A program made the translations under genes and the position numbers. This document shows positions 1-7,824 of a stretch of 21,444 nt of DNA, one piece after another. Origin of the DNA: JBCCGE01 sp039029455 (lineage in GTDB: Bacteria; Pseudomonadota; Gammaproteobacteria; Arenicellales; Poriferihabitantaceae); assembly GCA_039029455.1 (NCBI GenBank), contig JBCCGE010000054.1, positions 1 through 21,444 on the forward strand, read 5' to 3'. The notes under the pieces were generated by a model, which saw nothing but the letters and a program-made list of their open reading frames with translations, was not told the DNA's origin and did no database searches. Positions within the stretch are counted from its first letter, which is position 1; each line of letters begins with the position of its first letter.

Positions 1-18
1 AAAAAATCCCACCCTGGG
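1..18 (-). terminator. Weak candidate terminator at window edge
   Basis: Read on the minus strand, a short stem CCCA / TGGG (positions 8-11 and 15-18, loop of three) is followed by one A and six T. It lies about 190 bases downstream of the CxxCH protein gene and could end the relA-nitroreductase-CxxCH gene run. The stem is only four base pairs, so this is a weak call based on the T-run. Confidence 0.25.
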
Positions 19-211
19 GCCTACCTTAATTCGCTGCTGCCGTCAAAACGTCCCACCGCTCTGAGTTTTCTGTATAAAAAAAACCACGACTCTATCAATA
101 ATCCAGTCCAAACTTTAGGTCCGGTCCTTTCCAGAGTGCTCGGCATCAAGATGCGGAGCGCAGAATAACGACCCCTTCGAAACAAAAGAACAGCTCTTGA
201 AGGTTCAGGGA
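19..211. other. Non-coding stretch downstream of the CxxCH gene
   Basis: No convincing gene is present. A minus-strand open frame runs through the stretch without an ATG start, a ribosome-binding site or a recognisable product. Its only notable content is the VPEPS-coding string described separately at 168-224. Confidence 0.4.
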
Positions 212-224
212 CTACAAGCAAAAA
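168..224 (-). other. Possible relic of a PEP-CTERM sorting tail in the -1 frame
   Basis: In the frame shifted by -1 relative to the upstream CxxCH protein, the minus strand encodes LLVVPEPSRAVLLFRRGR across and beyond the TAG stop (212-214). The string VPEPS, then hydrophobic residues, then an arginine cluster is the order found in PEP-CTERM sorting signals. A run of five T on the coding strand (220-224) lies just before the stop, and one extra T there would place VPEPS in frame. The hydrophobic stretch before RRGR is too short for a normal PEP-CTERM. In the original frame, a hydrophobic segment LFFCFEGVVIL followed by RSAS and a TGA stop (146-148) lies just beyond. The signal may therefore have been broken by two compensating indels. 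Chance cannot be excluded. Confidence 0.35.
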
Positions 225-1399
225 CTGACCGTTCCCGACCCAGGGATAGGGATGACAACACAGAACGTATCTGCAGGTGCTGGAGCCTGCACGTTGGTGG
301 TCACCGCTACCAGATCACTGTCCGGGTTTTGATCAGTAAGATCTGCGGTCCACATCAACTCACCCTCGACCAGTCCCTCAGTAGCAAGGTGCGGAAGAGC
401 AACAATTTGCGTGCCCGCGAGCGCCATAAAATCAAACAATACGTGTTCATCGTATGATTGATTATTTTGTACGACCAGCATCACACCAGTCTCTGGTTCA
501 GAGCAGGTGCTCTGCAGCTGCACTGTAACGGGGATGTCCGGATCACCAATGCGAACCGAATCGGGAACAACCAGCGCTTCAATATCAATGTCCAGCTGTA
601 CATCGAGACCATCACAACCGTGCCCGGTTACTGCAACCTCGATTTCACTGTTGGCAGCTGCACTTGAGTCAATCTTTACGCACCCGGAATCGACGGCCTC
701 GCCGTCAGGCGTATAGGTAATGGTCCAGGACACATTGTTGCCCGCCGTAATCTCAGTATTCTGTAAATCCGGCACAGAATATTCCGAACCTGTTGATCCA
801 CACACTTCAGTGTTGTTTAGCACCAGCATCTGCTGCCCCAGATTCTCGATCACAACCTGGGCATTAACGGCTGCAGTCTGATTCAGGTCGAAACTGCCAA
901 AATCAAGGATGGTCGGCGTCACGGCAATCACCGGGGGATCCAGATCGTCAAGCACCTGGGCAGGGGCTGAATTGCCGCCGACAATCGAACCGTCTTTAAA
1001 ATAAAAATCATTATTTAAGCCAACAGTCCAGCCCGGCTGGGTGCCCTGCAAAATTTCCAATGCATTGCTGGCACCCGTAAAGTCCATATCAGAGTCACCC
1101 TGCTCGACTGCATTCGACAGAATGGCCGCAATCATATCGATACGCCCTGTACGGATAAATTCCTCTCGAATATCCCAACCATAGCGGTTCCACCCGTCGC
1201 CACCACCTGAGCTGTGACACACATTGCAACCCGCATCGGCGGCGGCGCTTGTCGGATACTCGTCCAGCCAGTTGTTGAAGTATTCCGGTAGTGCACCCAC
1301 GGTCTCGCAGCTTCCCAATAGTCCGAGAAAGCAGACAAGCTGGGTCAGGGGCGTGCCGGAGCGGGACTTCCGGACATTTGAGTCGGAATAGAAAATCAA
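212..1399 (-). CDS. Exported protein with CxxCH motif and ASH-like beta domain
   Basis: A 395-residue protein that I cannot assign to a named function. A basic N-terminus is followed by a hydrophobic stretch (about residues 18-30). It could be cleaved by signal peptidase I after VGA (about residue 36) or processed as a lipoprotein at Cys31 in LLGSC. Residues 58-62 read CNVCH, a haem-c-type motif, and a short DSDMD..NALEILQGT stretch (about 103-120) resembles the acidic repeat seen after such motifs in other exported proteins. Residues about 158-262 form a beta domain like ASH/choice-of-anchor domains, with an ILDFGSF..L and a VIENLG element. A second Cys-containing beta region follows. The start is TTG at 1397-1399 with no clear Shine-Dalgarno. 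It is the only usual start codon before an in-frame stop at 1418-1420. It lies 49 bases after the nitroreductase gene in the same direction. The C-terminus may be truncated (see 168-224). Confidence 0.75.
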   Translation of the reverse strand: MIFYSDSNVRKSRSGTPLTQLVCFLGLLGSCETVGALPEYFNNWLDEYPTSAAADAGCNVCHSSGGGDGWNRYGWDIREEFIRTGRIDMIAAILSNAVEQGDSDMDFTGASNALEILQGTQPGWTVGLNNDFYFKDGSIVGGNSAPAQVLDDLDPPVIAVTPTILDFGSFDLNQTAAVNAQVVIENLGQQMLVLNNTEVCGSTGSEYSVPDLQNTEITAGNNVSWTITYTPDGEAVDSGCVKIDSSAAANSEIEVAVTGHGCDGLDVQLDIDIEALVVPDSVRIGDPDIPVTVQLQSTCSEPETGVMLVVQNNQSYDEHVLFDFMALAGTQIVALPHLATEGLVEGELMWTADLTDQNPDSDLVAVTTNVQAPAPADTFCVVIPIPGSGTVSFCL

Positions 1400-1448
1400 A
1401 GAAAGGGGGGCTCTGAACTATTTCACTTCGCTACTGAACTCCAATGGG

Positions 1449-2111
1449 TCACGTATGCCAGCGAGACCAGGCGTCTACCGTACCTTTACGATCTCGCATT
1501 TTTCCAGTTTTGACGTCGATTCCAGTCGTTTCCTCCGCAGGAAAAACAAATACAGCGCCGAGTAGAATCTCATCAGCAGGTATATCAAGATAACGAAATA
1601 CGCCCTTTGATTTCAGAACACCTCCGCTTGACCAGTATGTTGCGATACCTCGTGCCGTTGCGGCCAGCAGAAGATTCTGTGTGAATGCACTGGTCGCGGC
1701 AATGTGCTCCATGTTACCGACCGTCGCCTCATAAGGACGATCGTCGTCGATGAGACTCAGGTCGCTCGACGGGTCGGGGCACCAGGTTACAATGAAAAGC
1801 GCGCTGGCCGCCGCGAGCATATCCGGCACCTTGGTTGTGTCGCCATTCGATAAAACATGCGATCTCAGCCTTGTACAGGCATCTTTTCTGAGAACGGTCA
1901 CACGCCACGGTGCCAGACTGCTGTTGTCGATGTCGTTGCGATGTGACTCTGCTGCTGCCAGATGGAAAGGCGCAGTCCCTGCTGCAGAGAGCACAGCCTC
2001 AAGGGTCTCGTCGTCGATCCTCGATTCGACAACCTCGGACGCCATCATTTTTTGTGTCTGCCGATTCGACATCACCGAGTCGACTACTTGTGCGTTTGAT
2101 AGATTAGCCAT
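1449..2111 (-). CDS. Nitroreductase-family protein
   Basis: A 220-residue protein with the layout of the FMN-dependent nitroreductase family: an N-terminal helix region, an AP-(x)n-APWR region (about residues 47-69), a central helix region with a small-residue-rich segment (NLLLAATARGIATYW, about 148-162), and the late LDIPADEILLGAVFVFP segment typical of the family. These enzymes reduce nitro compounds, quinones or enones using NAD(P)H in the cytoplasm, but the substrate cannot be read from sequence. The usual N-terminal arginine-rich FMN phosphate-binding motif is not canonical here (NRQTQK), so cofactor binding is inferred only from the overall pattern. The ATG start is 13 bases after the relA stop, which implies co-transcription with relA. 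The Shine-Dalgarno is weak (TTTGAG). Confidence 0.8.
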   Translation of the reverse strand: MANLSNAQVVDSVMSNRQTQKMMASEVVESRIDDETLEAVLSAAGTAPFHLAAAESHRNDIDNSSLAPWRVTVLRKDACTRLRSHVLSNGDTTKVPDMLAAASALFIVTWCPDPSSDLSLIDDDRPYEATVGNMEHIAATSAFTQNLLLAATARGIATYWSSGGVLKSKGVFRYLDIPADEILLGAVFVFPAEETTGIDVKTGKMRDRKGTVDAWSRWHT

Positions 2112-2124
2112 CGTCTCAAATACT

Positions 2125-4245
2125 CTACTGATTTGCCCGTCTCACTGACAGGACGTTCTGAATTTGTCTGATTTGGTTGATCACCCGATTGAGATCCTGC
2201 GACCCGGAAATTTCTATTCGCAGGTCGACGCGTGCAATGTGTTCGGCATCTGTGGACATGTTTAACAGCAGAACGTCGGTGTGATTGTCTTTCAATGTCT
2301 GCGTCACATCGTGCAGCAAGCCGGACCGATGATACGCCTGAATCTCAAGATCTACCGCATACGATTCAAGAGACTGCTCGCCCCATTCTACCTCTATCAA
2401 TCGGTTTTGCTGCTCGGTTGGCAAATTCGTAATGTTGTTGCAGTTCTGACGATGAACCGACACGCCCCTGCCCTGCGTAATGAAACCAACGATCTGCTCT
2501 CCCGGAACCGGGCCACAGCACTTCGCCAGATTCGTCAGGAGGTTGCCGACGCCCTGAATATTGAAACCCTGCGGACGTCGCCTGTTCCCAACCGGCTTTG
2601 ATTTGACGACAGGCTCAACCGGTGGTGCTGATGGCTTGAACGGACCAAGGGCTTTAGACAATTTGAAGTCATTGGCTCCCAGCGCAGCCAAAAGATCATC
2701 AACCTTATGAAAATGAGTTTCCTCTGCTATTCGCTCGTAATTCAGGTCGTTCAAACCGAGTCGATGCAGTTCTTTTTCAAGCATCGTTCTCCCCACCGAC
2801 ACATTGTGGTCGTGGTCACCCTGTTTGAACCAGTGCTGAATTCTGTTTCGTGCGCGAGACGTTTTCACATAACCGAGATCAGCACGCAGCCAGTCCCGAC
2901 TTGGAGTAGCGTTTTTTGCGGTCTGAATCTGAACCTGGTCACCGGTTTTTAAAACATGTGCGAGGCTTACCATCTTGGCATTGACTCTGGCACCACGCGT
3001 GCGATTTCCAACCTCAGAGTGAATCGCATAAGCAAAATCAATTGGAGTTGAACCGTGCGGAAGATCGATCACTTTCCCATTCGGGGTAAACACATATACT
3101 CGCTTTTCTGTGACGGATCGTATGAACTCTTCGGCAAGCTCTGCGCCGTCGGCAACCTGATCTTTCCACTCCAGCAGTTGTCGAAGCCACAACACCTTGG
3201 AGTCAATGACTGTGTCTTCGGAGGTGTTTTCCTTGTATCGCCAGTGTGCGGCCACACCGAGTTCATTTTCCTCGTGCATCTCCCGGGTTCGAATCTGTAC
3301 TTCAACACTCTTGCCCTCGGGGCCGATGACAACCGTATGTATTGATCGGTACCCGTTGCCTTTCGGCGTCGCGATGTAATCATCGAATTCACCCGGAAGA
3401 TGACGCCACTGCGTGTGCACAACCCCCAGTGCGGCATAACAGTCGGCGAGGTCGTTGACCAGAATTCGGACTGCCCGAATATCCCACAGATTTTCAAAAG
3501 CGAGCCCCTTTTTTTGCATTTTTTTCCATATGCTGTAGAGATGCTTTGGACGACCATAGACTTCGTTTTCGATACCGGCCTCGGACAGAGATTTGCGCAA
3601 ACCAGCAATGTACTGATCAATATAGGCTTCACGCACAACGCGTTTTTCCTGTAGCCGAGAAGCCAGTTCCTGATAGCTGCGCGGTTGCAGATAGCGCAGT
3701 ATGAAATCCTCCATTTCCCACTTTAGCTGCCACACACCCAAACGGTTGGCCAGTGGCGCATAAATGTCCTGAGTGATTCGGGCCAGTTGGACCTGATCGT
3801 TCGCCGGAAGAGATTTCGCCAGTCTGAGCTGACTCAGCATGCTGGCCAGTTTGATCAGCACGACGCGAACATCATCGACCATAGTAATCAGCATTTTTCG
3901 GAGATTTTCCTCGTTTGCTGACGGATCCGCCGACTGTCCGGCTGCAGGATTGCGCGAAAATGCGGACAACTGATCAATCCTGATCACACCTTTAAGCATA
4001 TTCACTGAAGCCGTTCCAAACGCCTCTTCCAATCCTTTGAGCTGGTCGTTATCCAGCGGACAGAACGCCTGCAAAAAACCGGTCAGAATGCTGTCCTCGG
4101 CCATTCCCAGGGAGGCCACGATTTCTGCGGTGGTCTCAGCGGCAATGACCTGTGACGGCGATTGGACGATATCCGCAGATCTGCACCATTGCAGCGCAGA
4201 GGTCTGAACATCGTTCTCCGTTTGACTGAAACTTGCCGTTGCCAT
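2125..4245 (-). CDS. relA: RelA, monofunctional (p)ppGpp synthetase
   Basis: Ribosome-associated synthetase that transfers pyrophosphate from ATP to GTP or GDP to make the stringent-response alarmone. From the ATG at 4245 it is 706 residues, against 744 in E. coli. The N-terminal region aligns with the pseudo-hydrolase domain and lacks the HD metal site. The synthetase core contains GRPKHLYSIW (about 231-240) and EFDD (about 286-289). The acidic ExDD form, rather than RxKD, is the mark of RelA as opposed to SpoT. A TGS domain (about 383-445), a zinc-finger/CC domain with the CC-(x)n-H-(x)n-C pattern (about 576-604) and a C-terminal ACT/RRM domain follow. An open frame extends upstream to a TTG at 4380, but that would add 45 residues unlike RelA and overlap the divergent gene, so I prefer the ATG. 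It is divergent from the PqqD-like gene and followed closely by the nitroreductase gene. Confidence 0.95.
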   Translation of the reverse strand: MATASFSQTENDVQTSALQWCRSADIVQSPSQVIAAETTAEIVASLGMAEDSILTGFLQAFCPLDNDQLKGLEEAFGTASVNMLKGVIRIDQLSAFSRNPAAGQSADPSANEENLRKMLITMVDDVRVVLIKLASMLSQLRLAKSLPANDQVQLARITQDIYAPLANRLGVWQLKWEMEDFILRYLQPRSYQELASRLQEKRVVREAYIDQYIAGLRKSLSEAGIENEVYGRPKHLYSIWKKMQKKGLAFENLWDIRAVRILVNDLADCYAALGVVHTQWRHLPGEFDDYIATPKGNGYRSIHTVVIGPEGKSVEVQIRTREMHEENELGVAAHWRYKENTSEDTVIDSKVLWLRQLLEWKDQVADGAELAEEFIRSVTEKRVYVFTPNGKVIDLPHGSTPIDFAYAIHSEVGNRTRGARVNAKMVSLAHVLKTGDQVQIQTAKNATPSRDWLRADLGYVKTSRARNRIQHWFKQGDHDHNVSVGRTMLEKELHRLGLNDLNYERIAEETHFHKVDDLLAALGANDFKLSKALGPFKPSAPPVEPVVKSKPVGNRRRPQGFNIQGVGNLLTNLAKCCGPVPGEQIVGFITQGRGVSVHRQNCNNITNLPTEQQNRLIEVEWGEQSLESYAVDLEIQAYHRSGLLHDVTQTLKDNHTDVLLLNMSTDAEHIARVDLRIEISGSQDLNRVINQIRQIQNVLSVRRANQ

Positions 4246-4431
4246 GATCGAATTTACGGGCAAAGTTGACAAGAAATCAATATAATTCGCGGTAAGGGTT
4301 GATGGTGACGGACAATTTAATCTAAAAGCTTTTCCCAACGTAAAAACGGTCCGAATACCGCTTTGGTAGTCATTACTCAATCTTTATTCAGTGAAACTAT
4401 TCATCAAACAAAAATCGATACAGGTATTCCC
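4246..4431. promoter_or_regulatory. Divergent intergenic region between relA and the HPr-rel-A cluster
   Basis: This A+T-rich stretch of 186 bases should carry promoters for both directions. I see -10-like strings (for example TATAAT at 4281-4286 on the plus strand) but none with a well-spaced -35, so no promoter is called. TTGGTA (4364-4369) with TATTCA (4386-4391) at 16-base spacing is a weak plus-strand candidate. Confidence 0.3.
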
Positions 4432-4710
4432 TTGACTTCGACACTCACAAAAACGCCTACGACAAAGGCAGGTTTTGAACTTGAAGAAATAGACGGTGAG
4501 CTCCTGCTTTACAGTCCAAGTTCAACGCGTTCTGTCTACATGAATTCGACGGCGTCCATTATTTGGCGGCTGTGCGATGGTAACCAGACCGTTCAGGATA
4601 TCGTGACTCTCCTGCAGGAGGCCTTTCCAGAGGCCAAGGACAGCATTGAACAGGATGTTGTTGATTCAATTAATCTTTTTGCGGAAAACGGCGCTATCGA
4701 GCTAATCTGA
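4432..4710 (+). CDS. PqqD-like peptide-binding protein (HPr-rel-A type)
   Basis: A small protein of 92 residues from the TTG at 4432, about the usual PqqD length. It shows the PqqD/RRE pattern: FELEEIDGELLLYSPSS forming early beta strands, a tract with VYMNSTASIIWRLCDG, then TVQDIVTLLQEAFP and a final helix ending VDSINLFAENGAIELI. PqqD-type domains bind leader peptides of ribosomal peptides and present them to modifying enzymes. A longer frame opens at a TTG at 4363, but the 4432 start has ACAGG seven bases upstream and gives the normal family length. The HPr-kinase-like gene starts 15 bases downstream. The pairing with an HprK-like protein and a nucleotidyltransferase matches the HPr-rel-A arrangement. 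No precursor peptide is recognisable nearby. Confidence 0.8.
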   Translation: MTSTLTKTPTTKAGFELEEIDGELLLYSPSSTRSVYMNSTASIIWRLCDGNQTVQDIVTLLQEAFPEAKDSIEQDVVDSINLFAENGAIELI

Positions 4711-4725
4711 TTCTGACCACAAACG

Positions 4726-5565
4726 ATGGAATCCACTATTTTTTTCGATGGTCAGAAAGTCGTTGTAGAGCACACCAAAAGGGAAGTGGGTCCCGTGCTG
4801 GACTTCCTGTTTGGTGATCTGCCGAAGCCTTCTGACCCCGAGACAGAACCGTCTGTCGCAGCACGATTTGTGATCGAGTATTCGGATGAGAATGCCATCT
4901 GGTCGCTGCGTCGTGAACAGCAGTCTCTGTTTAAAGGGTCGAACATTAACGGACTGGCCAACATGCTCATGGGCGAGGTCCTGTTTCATCTGATTAAAGG
5001 CAACTCATCCGGTATGGCTATCCACGCCGGTCTGGTGTCGGGTAAGAACGGTGCTGTGCTGATGCCTGCGGAAAGTGGATCAGGAAAAAGTTCGCTGACC
5101 ACCTGGTTGGTTGTTAATGGCCTGCACTACCACACTGACGAACTGGTCATCATAAATCCGGAAGATCATTCGTTAAAGGCATTTACTCGCCCACTGAACA
5201 TAAAATCCAGAGGTGTGGATGCCATTCAATCGATATTTGATCTGGAACCTCACAATGCAGACATTCGATCCTCGCAAATGGTCACAATGATTCCTCATCG
5301 ACTTGTCAATGAGAATTATCAGGACGTCATTCCCCCACTGGGACACATTATCTACCCCAAATACGTCGCAGACTCGGACTCAGAAATCACGCGACTTAGC
5401 GGCGCTGAAGCCGGTCTTGAACTGATGCGAAGTAATGTTATCGCCAGAAACTTGCCCAATCACGGCTTTTCTCAGGTCACCCGTCTGGTACGCGATGTGC
5501 CGGCGTACAGGTTGCGTTACAAAAGCTATGACGATTTGCCAGAATTACTGGAAGGCATTATTTAG
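4726..5565 (+). CDS. HPr-kinase-like P-loop protein (HprK-related kinase A type)
   Basis: A 279-residue cytoplasmic protein related to the C-terminal kinase domain of HPr kinase/phosphorylase. A Walker A loop reads ESGSGKSS (about residues 116-123), preceded by the IHAGLVS..GAVLMPA strand and followed by YHTDELVII (about 135-143), where Asp138-Glu139 corresponds to the acidic pair after the P-loop strand in HprK. No HPr or phosphotransferase gene is present, so carbon-catabolite regulation is unlikely. Known relatives in peptide clusters phosphorylate a serine of a peptide, and homologues encoded beside PqqD-like proteins are called HprK-related kinase A, with unknown substrate. The gene lies 15 bases after the PqqD-like gene and 5 bases before the nucleotidyltransferase gene, consistent with one operon. 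The start ATG lacks an obvious Shine-Dalgarno, which suggests translational coupling. Confidence 0.85.
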   Translation: MESTIFFDGQKVVVEHTKREVGPVLDFLFGDLPKPSDPETEPSVAARFVIEYSDENAIWSLRREQQSLFKGSNINGLANMLMGEVLFHLIKGNSSGMAIHAGLVSGKNGAVLMPAESGSGKSSLTTWLVVNGLHYHTDELVIINPEDHSLKAFTRPLNIKSRGVDAIQSIFDLEPHNADIRSSQMVTMIPHRLVNENYQDVIPPLGHIIYPKYVADSDSEITRLSGAEAGLELMRSNVIARNLPNHGFSQVTRLVRDVPAYRLRYKSYDDLPELLEGII

Positions 5566-5570
5566 CATAC

Positions 5571-6695
5571 ATGAACGAGCGCCACTCAGATCTGCTGAGG
5601 AAGTCGGCGTATGTGACACTGGACCGGCAACAGTCAACTGATCTTGCTCTCGCTCTGGATGAAGTCAGTGACTGGCAATCCCTCGCACATGCCGCTGAAC
5701 GGGCAGGCCTGAGCAATATACTGTACAACCATCTGCAGTTAATGGGGAGGGAACTTGACGACGATATGGATCGTCAGTTTAAAGCGTTGAAAGTGCGGCA
5801 AATGAGGGCGCACCGGACGCGTACTCAGTCTCTGACTGAAATTCTGGACGCACTTGCAGCCAAAGAGATCAAATCTGTATTGCTTAAAGGCGCCGCACTG
5901 GCTCATGTATTGTACGAGTCTCCGATTTTTAGACCGATGAGTGATATAGATCTTCTGGTTCATGCAGACGACGCCCTCGACGCGCAGGCTGTGTTGCGAA
6001 CTTTGGGGTTTTCAGCCGGAGACCGCAAAGACGGATACATGTTCGACCACCACCACCTTCCAATCGCACATAAAATGGTGGACCGAATGGCGATTAATGT
6101 TGAAGTTCACCATCAGGCATTGTCCGGTGACGCGACCAGTCAGATCGACCTTGATTCTCTGGTCTCACCGCTGCAGGAGTTTCAGATTGAAGGCCGACAC
6201 TGTTTCGCTCTCGGACACGAGGACATGTTGAGACATCTATGCCACCATGCCTTCGAACCTGTTGAAACAATCAAGCTGGGCTCTGTCGTCGATCTTTATG
6301 GATATGCGCAAAAGAATTATGCAGACGTTAACTGGCAGTTGCTTCGAGAGAGGTTTCCCTTCGTTATAAACGCATTCAGATGTTTGCACTTTCTGACGCC
6401 ACTTCCGGTCGATCTGCATCACGATATACCCCCGCCCAGGGTCGCGGCTCCCAGTGGCGTTGGCAAGGGGTTTCCACCGTTATCTGAAACGATGCGGCGT
6501 TACCAGAGCAGACGCAGGCAAATCTCAGAGATACTGAACCCGCCGGACTGGTGGCTGCATGTTTTTTACAACGTCGCACCTGAAAACAAAATCACAATGA
6601 CGCGACAAGTCACTCATCCACTGCAGGTGATGCGCTGGATATGGCGCCGAATTGTCGCCAAAATAAAAAGCAGAACAACGCGCCAGAACCGGTGA
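5571..6695 (+). CDS. Nucleotidyltransferase-family protein of the HPr-rel-A cluster
   Basis: A 374-residue protein matching the uncharacterised nucleotidyltransferase family (NTP_transf_5 type). An N-terminal helical region is followed by VLLKGAAL (about residues 103-110), then RPMSDIDLLV (about 121-130), whose Asp125 and Asp127 would be metal ligands. A third acidic residue in INVEVHH (Glu178) fits the polymerase-beta fold. Such enzymes transfer a nucleotide or other group from an NTP to an acceptor, and the acceptor is unknown here. Homologues are repeatedly encoded next to HprK-like and PqqD-like proteins, and also in some lasso-peptide clusters with a peptide kinase. The C-terminal third (from about residue 260) is helical, basic and tryptophan-rich with no motif I recognise. 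The ATG lies 5 bases after the previous stop. The gene ends one base from the convergent glycosyltransferase gene. Confidence 0.83.
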   Translation: MNERHSDLLRKSAYVTLDRQQSTDLALALDEVSDWQSLAHAAERAGLSNILYNHLQLMGRELDDDMDRQFKALKVRQMRAHRTRTQSLTEILDALAAKEIKSVLLKGAALAHVLYESPIFRPMSDIDLLVHADDALDAQAVLRTLGFSAGDRKDGYMFDHHHLPIAHKMVDRMAINVEVHHQALSGDATSQIDLDSLVSPLQEFQIEGRHCFALGHEDMLRHLCHHAFEPVETIKLGSVVDLYGYAQKNYADVNWQLLRERFPFVINAFRCLHFLTPLPVDLHHDIPPPRVAAPSGVGKGFPPLSETMRRYQSRRRQISEILNPPDWWLHVFYNVAPENKITMTRQVTHPLQVMRWIWRRIVAKIKSRTTRQNR

Positions 6696-6703
6696 TTCAC
6701 CGG
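6689..6703. repeat. Palindrome spanning both convergent stop codons
   Basis: CCGGTG (6689-6694) and CACCGG (6698-6703) form a six-base-pair stem around ATT. The TGA of the nucleotidyltransferase (6693-6695) and the TGA of the facing glycosyltransferase (6697-6699) both lie within it. No T-run follows in either direction, so it is at most a weak bidirectional pause or terminator. Confidence 0.5.
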
Positions 6704-7800
6704 AGCACAGTCTCGTAGACCTTATCGACCTCCTTCACCATTCGCTCAAGTTTGAACAACTGAAGGTATCTTCGTCGACCAGCCTCACCCATGCGCTGAC
6801 GACCGACCACGTCCTCGACCAGCATATCCAGGTGACTTGCAAATGCATCGGCGTTGCCCCGTTCGGATAAAAGTCCTGACTCCCCGTGGACAACTGCCTC
6901 TTTTACACCGCCAACATCAGTTGCGACAACCGGCTTGCCCGCACTCATCGCCTCAAGAACACTCAGTGGCAAACCTTCGTAGTCCGAACTCAAAGCGAAG
7001 ATCTGGCATTTTTCAAAACTCGGCACAATATTCTCGACCGGTCCGCTAAACAAGATACGGTCGGCAACACCAAGACTGTTGGCTCGGGACTGTATCATCG
7101 GCTCGAGATGCCCTTCCCCGATGATTTCCAGATTTACTTTTGATCGCATCTTTGCAAACGCTTCGATCAGCAGCAGCTGATTCTTGGCACGACTCATTCG
7201 TCCTATGTTTAGAATGTGCACAGGCTTGTCACGATCCTGATCCCAGTCCGGCTGTTGACCCGAAAATTCACCGATGCCGTTTTTTATCACCCACCTGCGG
7301 TGGTTTCGGCCGACACGAAAATATGAAGCAAGATGATAGTCATAGTCTGACACCGAAATGATCGTCGACGGCAACAGTCCGAGAAGCCATTCAATCAGCA
7401 ATCCGTAGCTGCGCTGCTTCCAGCCGGCGCCCTCGGTAAATGCCCATCCGTGTGCCGTAAAAATACTCTGTTTACCGGTTGAAGTTGCGGCCAACCGGCC
7501 CAGTACACCAGCCTTTGAGGAATGCAGGTGAACAATATCAGGATTGAGTTCAGACAGCAGTTGCCTGAGTTCAACCAGCCCTCGGTAATCGTCGATCAGA
7601 TTGATCGGTCTTTTTAAGTTGCGGAGAATGAGAACATCAATTCCCATCCGCTCACACTCACGGGTTAAAAAGCCCGGTTCACCGGCCGCGAGGGTAAATC
7701 GATATTGATTGCTGAGTTCAGCCAGCAAACCCAGCACATGTATCTGGGCACCCCCCAGATCTGATTTTGTAATAACAATCAAGATATGCGGCTTATTCAC
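6697..7800 (-). CDS. Glycosyltransferase family 4
   Basis: A 367-residue GT-B-fold glycosyltransferase. The N-terminal Rossmann half starts HILIVITKSDLGGAQIHV, the usual GT4 opening with a Gly-Gly-Ala loop, and contains DIVHLHSSKAG (about 89-99). The donor-binding half contains ILNIGRMSRAKNQLLLIEAF (about 196-215) and the E-(x)7-E motif in SSDYEGLPLSVLEAMSAGKP (from about 272). GT4 enzymes transfer a sugar from an activated donor, commonly in polysaccharide or lipid-linked glycan synthesis, but the sugar and acceptor cannot be read. The start is GTG at 7798-7800, 24 bases after the yjbQ stop, with a stop codon limiting further extension. It is the last gene of the minus-strand run that begins at rpsP. 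It also faces the HPr-rel-A cluster, which may or may not indicate a shared pathway. Confidence 0.9.
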   Translation of the reverse strand: MNKPHILIVITKSDLGGAQIHVLGLLAELSNQYRFTLAAGEPGFLTRECERMGIDVLILRNLKRPINLIDDYRGLVELRQLLSELNPDIVHLHSSKAGVLGRLAATSTGKQSIFTAHGWAFTEGAGWKQRSYGLLIEWLLGLLPSTIISVSDYDYHLASYFRVGRNHRRWVIKNGIGEFSGQQPDWDQDRDKPVHILNIGRMSRAKNQLLLIEAFAKMRSKVNLEIIGEGHLEPMIQSRANSLGVADRILFSGPVENIVPSFEKCQIFALSSDYEGLPLSVLEAMSAGKPVVATDVGGVKEAVVHGESGLLSERGNADAFASHLDMLVEDVVGRQRMGEAGRRRYLQLFKLERMVKEVDKVYETVLR

Positions 7801-7824
7801 GATACGAGGATTGCCTGCACTGTT

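Noticed and set aside
1413..1440. Two copies of CTGAACT 21 bases apart between the nitroreductase and CxxCH genes
   Set aside because: Seven-base repeats at this spacing are expected by chance, and no promoter or operator context is seen.
4266..4286. TTGACA followed by TATAAT on the plus strand upstream of the PqqD-like gene
   Set aside because: Both hexamers are perfect, but only nine bases separate them, far too short for a sigma-70 promoter.
4246..4380. N-terminal extension of RelA to a TTG
   Set aside because: The 45 extra residues do not resemble RelA, overlap the divergent region, and the ATG at 4245 gives a normal protein.
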